From: Saonia sp964398035
GTDB lineage: Bacteria > Bacteroidota > Bacteroidia > Flavobacteriales > Flavobacteriaceae
NCBI GenBank assembly: GCA_964398035.1
Contig: CAYNLI010000095.1
Location: forward strand, 1 to 11,048
DNA length: 11,048 nt
Direction of reading: 5' to 3'
The notes beneath the pieces were generated by a model. The model saw nothing but the letters and a program-made list of their open reading frames with translations. It ran no database searches and had not been told where the DNA came from. Shown here piece after piece: positions 6,257 through 11,048 of this stretch (position 1 is the first letter of the stretch; each line of letters begins with the position of its first letter). The translations under genes and the position numbers were made by a program.

Positions 6257-8638
6257 TTACTTTTTTTCATTGTTCAATAATTGATCTAAGGCATACATAT
6301 CCGATACTAAAACCTGCCTGGCCTTACTACCTTCAAAAGGACCTACAATTCCCGCAGCTTCCAATTGGTCAATAATTCTACCTGCTCTATTGTACCCTAA
6401 TTTTAGCTTGCGCTGTATTAGAGAAGCGGAACCTTGTTGTGCTATTACAATAACATCTGCCGCATCCCTAAACAGGACATCCCTATCAGAAATGTTATTA
6501 TCAATACTTGTGCCAGAATCTTCGCCCACATATTCCGGCAATAAATAAGCATCTGGGTATGCCCGTTGTGAGCCAATATACTCGGTAATTCTTTCTACTT
6601 CTGGAGTATCTACAAAGGCACATTGTATACGTGTAAGGTCGTTTCCTTGGGTGTACAACATATCACCACGACCTATTAACTGATCTGCTCCTTGAGAATC
6701 TAGAATGGTTCTTGAATCTATTTTAGAAGTTACCCTAAACGCAACACGAGCAGGGAAATTGGCTTTTATAATCCCCGTAATTACATTTACAGATGGCCTT
6801 TGGGTGGCAATAATCAAGTGTATGCCAATGGCCCTAGCCAATTGTGCCAATCTTGCAATGGGAGTTTCTACTTCTTTTCCTGCAGTTATAATCAGATCTG
6901 CAAACTCATCAATGACCAATACAATGTAAGGTAAAAACTTGTGCCCATCATTTGGGTTTAGTTTACGAGCCTTAAACTTGGTGTTGTATTCCTTTATATT
7001 ACGAACCATAGCTATTTTTAACAGGTCATACCTATTGTCCATTTCTATACAAAGGGAATTTAATGTGTTTATAACCTTTGTGTTATCTGTGATAATGGCT
7101 TCTTCAGAATCAGGCAATTTTGCTAAATAGTGCCTTTCAATCTTATTGAATAGCGTAAGCTCTACTTTCTTAGGATCTACCAATACAAATTTTACTTCTG
7201 CTGGATGTTTTTTATAAAGAAGTGAAGTCAATACAGCATTAAGTCCAACCGATTTTCCTTGCCCAGTTGCACCTGCCATAAGCATGTGGGGCATTTTGGC
7301 CAGATCCACAACAAAGGTTTCATTGCTAATGGTCTTGCCAAAGGCAATGGGCAGGTCCATTTCTGAATTTTGAAACTTTTTGGATGCAATTACCGATCGC
7401 ATGGAAACAGTGGACGGGTTTTTATTAGGCACTTCTATACCAATGGTTCCCTTGCCAGGAATAGGGGCAATGATTCTAATACCCAATGCGGCAAGAGAAA
7501 GCGCAATATCATCCTCTAGGTTTTTTATTTTGGAAATACGGACACCGGCCTCTGGAACAATTTCATATAAGGTAACAGTTGGGCCAATAGTAGCTTTGAT
7601 CTGGGCAATGCCAATTTTGTAGTTCTTTAGTGTTTCTACAATCTTGTTTTTATTTTCTTCAAGTTCTTCTTTGTTGATGGTAATGCCAGTATTTGCACCA
7701 TGTTGGTCCATCAAATCTAAAGTTGGGAACTTATAGTGTCCCAATTCTAAGGTCGGGTCAAACTCTCCATAATCTGCCACTAATTTATCGGCAATGTTTT
7801 TGCTTTCTTCTTTTTCTTCAGTGACTTTTTTCACTTTCATTTCAAGAACTTCCTCTTCTATGACCTCTTCTTCAATGATGTTTAATTCTAACTGATCATT
7901 AGGTTCTTTTTCTAATACTGGAATATCTTTTTTATGGGTATAGGTGTCCAGAACGATGGGAGATTCTTCTTCTTTCTCAAAAACCATGACATTATCATCT
8001 TCAATCGTCTCTTCCTTATTGTTATTAAATTCTGATACAACAGACTTTTTCCGTTCTTTAAAATAATTGACAATACCTTCTGGTGTAAATTTGAACAGGC
8101 GAACAAGAATAATGGTCAGTCCGAACATTAAGAGCAATAAGACGCCTACTCTTCCTGTATAATCTTGAAGAAAATCATTCATTTCATAACCAATCAATCC
8201 ACCCATAAGCGGTGTTGAAGTGGCAAAAAAGCCTAAGGCTATGGATATCCATATCACAAATACCAAGCCCCATATCCATTTAGCTAATAACCCTTCTTTG
8301 GTTATTCCAAGAAACATATAAAGACCAGTAATGCAGATAAGAAAAGGAAAAAGAAAAGAGGAAAGTCCAAAGCCTTGGTGCATAAAGAAATGTCCAACAC
8401 TGGCCCCAAATTTATTCAAAAGGTTTTTTGCTTGTTGGTTTCTATCTGCAAACTCAGATAACAAACTTTGGTCATCTTGCCAAGTAAGGTAGAATGATAC
8501 AAAAGAAAAAAACAGGGCAATACTAAGAAGTATAAGTAGGCTTCCTAGTATAATTTTGTTTTGCTTGGACAGTTTAAAAGAAAAGCCTTTTTTAACGGGT
8601 TTTGTTTTTGGCTTTGACTTTGTTCTTTTCTTTGCCAT
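6257..8638 (-). CDS. ftsK: FtsK/SpoIIIE family DNA translocase
   Basis: A 793-residue septal DNA pump that segregates chromosome ends and, in most bacteria, activates XerCD at dif during division. A basic N-terminus (KKRTKSKPKTKPVKK) precedes four membrane segments (about 28-52, 90-112, 120-140, 163-182) that anchor it at the division site. A charged linker (about 190-285) includes a glutamate-rich run near 256-263. The motor follows: alpha/beta core with Walker A GATGQGKS (456-463), VDPKKVELTLF (487-497), Walker B VLVIDEFADL (573-582) and ATQRPSVNVITG (611-622). A C-terminal winged-helix gamma domain (about 719-778, with QRKLKLGYNRAGRIIDQLE) reads the polar guide sequences that direct translocation. 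Length and domain order are typical. The stop precedes the preferred lolA start by 7 nt, so ftsK heads the lolA-lpt-ribB unit. Confidence 0.97.
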   Translation of the reverse strand: MAKKRTKSKPKTKPVKKGFSFKLSKQNKIILGSLLILLSIALFFSFVSFYLTWQDDQSLLSEFADRNQQAKNLLNKFGASVGHFFMHQGFGLSSFLFPFLICITGLYMFLGITKEGLLAKWIWGLVFVIWISIALGFFATSTPLMGGLIGYEMNDFLQDYTGRVGVLLLLMFGLTIILVRLFKFTPEGIVNYFKERKKSVVSEFNNNKEETIEDDNVMVFEKEEESPIVLDTYTHKKDIPVLEKEPNDQLELNIIEEEVIEEEVLEMKVKKVTEEKEESKNIADKLVADYGEFDPTLELGHYKFPTLDLMDQHGANTGITINKEELEENKNKIVETLKNYKIGIAQIKATIGPTVTLYEIVPEAGVRISKIKNLEDDIALSLAALGIRIIAPIPGKGTIGIEVPNKNPSTVSMRSVIASKKFQNSEMDLPIAFGKTISNETFVVDLAKMPHMLMAGATGQGKSVGLNAVLTSLLYKKHPAEVKFVLVDPKKVELTLFNKIERHYLAKLPDSEEAIITDNTKVINTLNSLCIEMDNRYDLLKIAMVRNIKEYNTKFKARKLNPNDGHKFLPYIVLVIDEFADLIITAGKEVETPIARLAQLARAIGIHLIIATQRPSVNVITGIIKANFPARVAFRVTSKIDSRTILDSQGADQLIGRGDMLYTQGNDLTRIQCAFVDTPEVERITEYIGSQRAYPDAYLLPEYVGEDSGTSIDNNISDRDVLFRDAADVIVIAQQGSASLIQRKLKLGYNRAGRIIDQLEAAGIVGPFEGSKARQVLVSDMYALDQLLNNEKK

Positions 8639-8667
8639 TAAGTGTTTAATTATTTGAGGCTAAATTA

Positions 8668-8675
8668 CAAATTTA
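8668..8675 (-). promoter_or_regulatory. putative -7 promoter box for the ftsK unit
   Basis: Minus-strand TAAATTTG matches TAnnTTTG exactly and lies about 30 bases before the ftsK ATG, implying a leader of about 20-25 nt. No TTG is visible at -33. Directly upstream is a 5-bp hairpin (CAACC-loop-GGTTG, 8676-8689), which might weakly terminate dgkA transcription or be incidental. Read-through from dgkA remains possible, as the whole gap is only 61 bp. Confidence 0.42.
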
Positions 8676-8699
8676 CAACCGAAGGGTTGGTGAGGGCTT

Positions 8700-9065
8700 T
8701 TAAAATATTTTTGGAACATAAATTATAAGCCCAATAATAGAAGCTGCTATAGAGACCAACATGACCGCTCCCGCAGAAATATCTTTTATAAACCCTATTT
8801 TATCGTCAAACTCTGGCTGAATAAAATCTGCTGTTTTTTCAATGGCCGTATTTAAACCTTCAATGCCCATTATCATGCCTATGGCAAAAATTTGCATGAT
8901 CCATTCCATATTGGAAATGTCATAATAAAAGCCAGCTGCAGTAATTACAAGGGCAATGCATACTTGAGTTTTTATGCTTGCCTCTGTCTTAATGAGTAAA
9001 AAAACTCCTTTAAAGGCATAGCCAACACTTTTGATTCTATTGATAATGAAATTCTCTTTAGGCAT
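8700..9065 (-). CDS. dgkA: diacylglycerol kinase family protein (DgkA/UdpK type)
   Basis: A 121-residue integral membrane lipid kinase, the standard size for the small prokaryotic DgkA family. It has a short amphipathic N-terminus followed by three membrane helices (about 34-49, 53-68, 96-118). The active-site signature EGLNTAIEKTAD (69-80) is intact, with Glu69, Asn72, Glu76 and Asp80 at the conserved positions, and is followed by IKDISAGAVML (93-103), the second conserved block. The enzyme phosphorylates diacylglycerol or undecaprenol using ATP, feeding phosphatidic acid back into lipid synthesis or making undecaprenyl phosphate for wall and polysaccharide assembly; the sequence alone does not decide which. 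The ATG at 9065 overlaps the tpx stop by 8 nt in another frame, so the two are probably translated in a coupled way. Confidence 0.93.
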   Translation of the reverse strand: MPKENFIINRIKSVGYAFKGVFLLIKTEASIKTQVCIALVITAAGFYYDISNMEWIMQIFAIGMIMGIEGLNTAIEKTADFIQPEFDDKIGFIKDISAGAVMLVSIAASIIGLIIYVPKIF

Positions 9066-9564
9066 CCATCAAAGCTTCTAATGCTGCTTTATAATTGGGT
9101 TCTTCAGTTGTTTCTGAAACTTGTTCTGTATACACAACAGAACCATTCTCATCCAATACAACAATGGATCTTGAAAGAAGGCTTTTTAAGGGGCCATCAG
9201 TAAATTCAACTTCATAGTCTTTTCCAAAAGAACCATCTTTAAAATCTGAAAGCATTTCAACGTTTTTTACTCCTTCTGCACCACAAAAACGTGCTTGGGC
9301 AAAAGGCAGATCTTTAGATATGCATAAGATAGCAGTATTGTCCAGTTCTGCGGCTTCTTGGTTAAATTGTCTAACTGATTGCGCACAAGTGCCTGTGTCT
9401 ACACTTGGAAATATATTTAGGACAACTTTTTTTCCTTCATAATTTTCCAAACTAGCAGGGGAGAGGTCTGTTTTTGTAAGGTTAAAACTGGGTGCAGAAC
9501 TTCCTATAGCAGGAAGGTTTCCCAATGTATTTATAGAATTCCCTTTTAATGTTACTGTTGCCAT
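9058..9564 (-). CDS. tpx: thiol peroxidase Tpx (atypical 2-Cys peroxiredoxin)
   Basis: A 168-residue peroxiredoxin of the Tpx subfamily, which reduces hydrogen peroxide and organic peroxides with electrons from thioredoxin. It begins with the typical VTLKGNSINTLGNLPAIGS (4-22). The active site SVDTGTCAQSVRQFN (54-68) holds the peroxidatic Cys60 and Thr57. The resolving Cys94 lies in QARFCGAEG (90-98) as expected for Tpx, where the two cysteines form an intramolecular disulfide. Arg132 in SRSIVVLDENG (131-141) completes the site. No signal peptide is present, so it is cytoplasmic. It overlaps dgkA by 8 nt and is separated from the peroxiredoxin operon upstream by a terminator, so it probably has its own promoter in 9565-9620, though no good consensus is visible there. 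Confidence 0.96.
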   Translation of the reverse strand: MATVTLKGNSINTLGNLPAIGSSAPSFNLTKTDLSPASLENYEGKKVVLNIFPSVDTGTCAQSVRQFNQEAAELDNTAILCISKDLPFAQARFCGAEGVKNVEMLSDFKDGSFGKDYEVEFTDGPLKSLLSRSIVVLDENGSVVYTEQVSETTEEPNYKAALEALMDA

Positions 9565-9620
9565 TTTTCTCTTTTTTAAATTTTATGTGAAATTAAAATA
9601 TATATAAATGATATGTAATG

Positions 9621-9657
9621 TTTTTAAAAGAAAAAGCCTTCCCGAATATGAGAAGGC
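9621..9657 (-). terminator. intrinsic terminator of the peroxiredoxin-thioredoxin operon
   Basis: On the minus strand GCCTTCTC pairs with GGGAAGGC (9657-9650 with 9643-9636, one T-G wobble) around a 6-nt loop, followed by TTTTTCTTTT. It begins 28 bases after the stop codon of the small DUF6952-like gene and ends before tpx. It is the clearest intrinsic terminator in the window. Confidence 0.88.
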
Positions 9658-9684
9658 CAGTTTTATTTCTCTTAATGAAAAAAT

Positions 9685-9942
9685 TTAAGAATCTATTGAC
9701 CCTGTAACACGTTTCATGAACGCATTCAACGCTTCTTTTTTTGCGGCACCTTCCTTAATGGATTTTTGCACTTCTAAAGCCCCGTACATATTGGATAGGA
9801 TTTCCCCGATAACATCCAGTTCTTCATCTTTTATTGATGAAGCTTCCGTTAAAGCTTCAAGGGTTTCAATGGTCTCTATCACATAATCTTCATCATGCTC
9901 TTCAATAAACCCTATAAGGTGTTTAATTATTGGCAGCTTCAT
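9685..9942 (-). CDS. small acidic conserved protein, DUF6952-like
   Basis: An 85-residue, largely alpha-helical, soluble protein with an acidic middle. It starts MKLPIIKHLIGFIEEHDEDY and ends with ALNAFMKRVTGSIDS. It has no cysteine, no signal peptide and no catalytic motif that I can see. From memory it resembles a small family conserved in Flavobacteriia and filed as DUF6952, with no assigned function. Its ATG at 9942 lies inside the thioredoxin-like gene, overlapping its last 20 nt in another frame, which points to translational coupling and matched amounts. It is the last gene of the peroxiredoxin operon, before the terminator at 9621-9657. A role as a helper or binding partner of the redox pair is only an inference from context. 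Confidence 0.8.
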   Translation of the reverse strand: MKLPIIKHLIGFIEEHDEDYVIETIETLEALTEASSIKDEELDVIGEILSNMYGALEVQKSIKEGAAKKEALNAFMKRVTGSIDS

Positions 9943-10237
9943 GGATAAACTCTTTTAGAACGTCATATTTATTGGTCTGTACTTGATTGCTCAATTTACC
10001 ATCATTAAAACTTGCGAATGTGGGCAGGTTGTCCACTTTGGCCAGTTTTCTGGATTCTGGAAATTTCTCTGCATCTACCATAACAAAAGTAATGTCTTCA
10101 TTTGTTGAAGCTTCTTTTTTGAATTTTGGTTTCATAATACGGCAATTGCCACACCATGATGCAGAATATTGAACCACAACAGTTTTGTTCTGGTCAATGA
10201 TTTCCTGTAAATTATCGTTTTCTAGTTCCAGTACCAT
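9923..10237 (-). CDS. thioredoxin family protein (WCGNC active site)
   Basis: A 104-residue single-domain cytoplasmic thioredoxin-fold protein of standard length. The redox motif is SASWCGNCRIMKPKF (25-39), with Cys29 and Cys32; classical thioredoxin has WCGPC, so asparagine replaces proline in the middle pair, which should alter redox potential or partner choice. The cis-proline loop is present as NLPTFASF (70-77, Pro72). A VMVDAEKFPE segment (53-61 region) matches the strand carrying the V-D pair of thioredoxins. It starts 14 nt after the 2-Cys peroxiredoxin gene and probably serves as its dedicated reductant, returning the Cys51-Cys187 disulfide to thiols. Its 3' end overlaps the small DUF6952-like gene by 20 nt. 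It is probably not the housekeeping TrxA. Confidence 0.93.
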   Translation of the reverse strand: MVLELENDNLQEIIDQNKTVVVQYSASWCGNCRIMKPKFKKEASTNEDITFVMVDAEKFPESRKLAKVDNLPTFASFNDGKLSNQVQTNKYDVLKEFIHEAANN

Positions 10238-10251
10238 AATTGTGTTTTTAT

Positions 10252-10890
10252 TTAGTGAGTGGATAAGTAATCAGCAACACCACTTCTATCAGCGTTCATA
10301 GCATCTTTTCCTTCCTCCCAGTTTGCTGGGCATACCTCACCTTTTTCCTGTACGTGAGTATAGGCATCAATCAACCTTAAGTACTCGTTTACATTTCTAC
10401 CCAATGGCATATCATTGATGCTTTCATGGAATACAGTTCCTTCTTCATCAATTAAATAGGTAGCTCTATACGTTACATTGTCCCCATCTACAGTCACTGC
10501 ACCAGTTTCTTCATTGTACTGCTCATTGGTAATGTCCAATATATCAAGTACAGAAGAAAGGTTTCTGTTGCTGTCCGCTAAGATAGGATAGGTTACACCT
10601 TCTATTCCACCATTGTCTTTTGCTGTGCTCAGCCATGCAAAATGTACTTCAGCAGTATCACAAGAAGCACCGATTACCAAAGTGTTTTTACTTTCAAACT
10701 GGCTTAAAGCCTCTTGAAAAGCGTGTAGTTCTGTTGGGCATACAAAAGTGAAATCTTTTGGATACCAGAACAACAATACTTTTTTATTGTTTTTTTGAGC
10801 TTCTTCCAACACATTTATTTTGAATGTGTCACCCATTTCATTCATTGCATTTACATCTAAATTCGGGAATTTTTTACCTACAAAAGCCAT
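10252..10890 (-). CDS. typical 2-Cys peroxiredoxin (AhpC/Prx1 type)
   Basis: A 212-residue cytoplasmic peroxidase that reduces hydrogen peroxide, alkyl hydroperoxides or peroxynitrite. The active site FWYPKDFTFVCPTELHAF (41-58) holds the peroxidatic Cys51 with Pro44 and Thr48. The resolving Cys187 lies in GEVCPANWEEG (184-194), so the disulfide forms between subunits. Arg142 in the YRATYLID stretch (141-148) is a candidate for the conserved active-site arginine. The loop that carries GGLG in overoxidation-sensitive enzymes reads NGGIEGV (93-99), and the C-terminus ends in YLSTH, so sensitivity is hard to predict. No AhpF gene follows; instead a thioredoxin-like gene starts 14 nt downstream and probably supplies electrons. 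A good -7 box and a 14-bp palindrome lie just upstream, so peroxide-responsive control is plausible. Confidence 0.96.
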   Translation of the reverse strand: MAFVGKKFPNLDVNAMNEMGDTFKINVLEEAQKNNKKVLLFWYPKDFTFVCPTELHAFQEALSQFESKNTLVIGASCDTAEVHFAWLSTAKDNGGIEGVTYPILADSNRNLSSVLDILDITNEQYNEETGAVTVDGDNVTYRATYLIDEEGTVFHESINDMPLGRNVNEYLRLIDAYTHVQEKGEVCPANWEEGKDAMNADRSGVADYLSTH

Positions 10891-10922
10891 CGTATATGTA
10901 TATTTAAATTATTGATTTTACA

Positions 10923-10930
10923 CAAAAATA
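10923..10930 (-). promoter_or_regulatory. -7 promoter box of the peroxiredoxin operon
   Basis: Minus-strand TATTTTTG matches the Bacteroidota -7 consensus TAnnTTTG exactly. It ends 32 bases before the ATG at 10890, giving a leader of about 25-28 nt, A/T-rich with no Shine-Dalgarno. The -33 region falls inside the palindrome at 10946-10959, where TTTAC is the nearest match to a TTG element. An 11-base inverted repeat (TACATCATGTA, 10929-10939) overlaps the upstream edge of the box. Confidence 0.6.
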
Positions 10931-10945
10931 CATCATGTACCAGCA

Positions 10946-10959
10946 CTTTACTAGTAAAG
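10946..10959. promoter_or_regulatory. 14-bp perfect palindrome, candidate operator of the peroxiredoxin operon
   Basis: CTTTACTAGTAAAG is its own reverse complement. Its near edge is 15 bp upstream of the -7 box, so it covers the expected -33 position, a natural site for a dimeric repressor or activator. I cannot assign it to a known regulator; OxyR, PerR/Fur and CRP-type sites were considered and none fits clearly. Confidence 0.5.
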
Positions 10960-11048
10960 GATAATTAAAAAATTTATGCTAGTATAGCTATTCTTTATAT
11001 TAGCTAAAATTGATTAGTATTTAACTATTTTCAGAAGTTGTCAATTGC

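Noticed and set aside
8676..8689. CAACC/GGTTG hairpin after dgkA as an intrinsic terminator
   Set aside because: The stem is only 5 bp and is followed by TAAATTTG instead of a T-run; it is noted with the ftsK promoter but not called a terminator.
9595..9602. TATATTTT on the minus strand as a promoter box for tpx
   Set aside because: It misses the final G of TAnnTTTG, lies in a generally AT-rich tract and has no -33 TTG, so it cannot be told from background.
10960..11048. Two TAGCTA copies and AT-rich tracts at the right edge as a divergent promoter or second operator
   Set aside because: TAGCTA copies at 10985 and 11001 are short and expected by chance in AT-rich DNA; no plus-strand promoter with proper spacing and no open frame is visible before the edge.
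1..11048. Mobile elements, CRISPR arrays, toxin-antitoxin pairs or defence genes
   Set aside because: No transposase, integrase, regularly spaced repeats or defence motifs were seen; apart from the tRNA and short gaps, the window is filled by recognisable metabolic, envelope and redox genes.

Overview
The window looks like an ordinary stretch of core chromosome from a marine-type member of Flavobacteriaceae (phylum Bacteroidota). The evidence is the AT-rich sequence, the lack of clear Shine-Dalgarno sites (short A-rich leaders instead), several matches to the Bacteroidota -7 promoter element TAnnTTTG, and the protein types. These include a RibB with a degenerate GTP cyclohydrolase II tail, a small DUF6952-like protein, and the gene order ftsK-lolA-lptF/G-ribB. 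I see no insertion sequence, prophage, CRISPR array or clear sign of horizontal transfer.

Layout. Positions 1-76 may hold the last codons of a plus-strand gene running in from the left. A hairpin (81-116) separates it from a minus-strand tRNA-Ser(UGA) at 118-202. From 333 to 2932 three closely spaced plus-strand genes follow: a TauE/SafE-type membrane transporter, a nitroreductase-family flavoenzyme, and a PLP aminotransferase closely resembling KdnA, the 8-amino-Kdo transaminase. They end tail to tail, 6 bp from the stop codon of the next unit.

From 8638 down to 2939, minus strand, lies a compact four-gene unit: ftsK (DNA translocase), lolA (lipoprotein carrier), an LptF/LptG-family permease, and ribB with a non-catalytic-looking RibA-like C-terminal domain (RibBX-like). 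Spacers are 3 to 8 nt. Upstream on the same strand are dgkA (diacylglycerol/undecaprenol kinase family) and tpx (thiol peroxidase), overlapping by 8 nt. A convincing intrinsic terminator (9621-9657) separates these from a redox operon at the right: a 2-Cys peroxiredoxin (AhpC/Prx1 type), a thioredoxin-like protein with WCGNC, and a small acidic DUF6952-like protein. That operon has a good -7 box and a perfect 14-bp palindrome upstream, a candidate operator.

Two themes stand out. One is the cell envelope: LolA, the Lpt permease, the lipid kinase and a probable LPS inner-core sugar modification. The other is thiol-based peroxide defence: Prx, Trx-like and Tpx within 2 kb. I did not find a convincing undescribed system. 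The best leads are the KdnA-like gene without its dehydrogenase partner, the RibBX-type tail, the palindromic operator, and the small protein coupled to thioredoxin.
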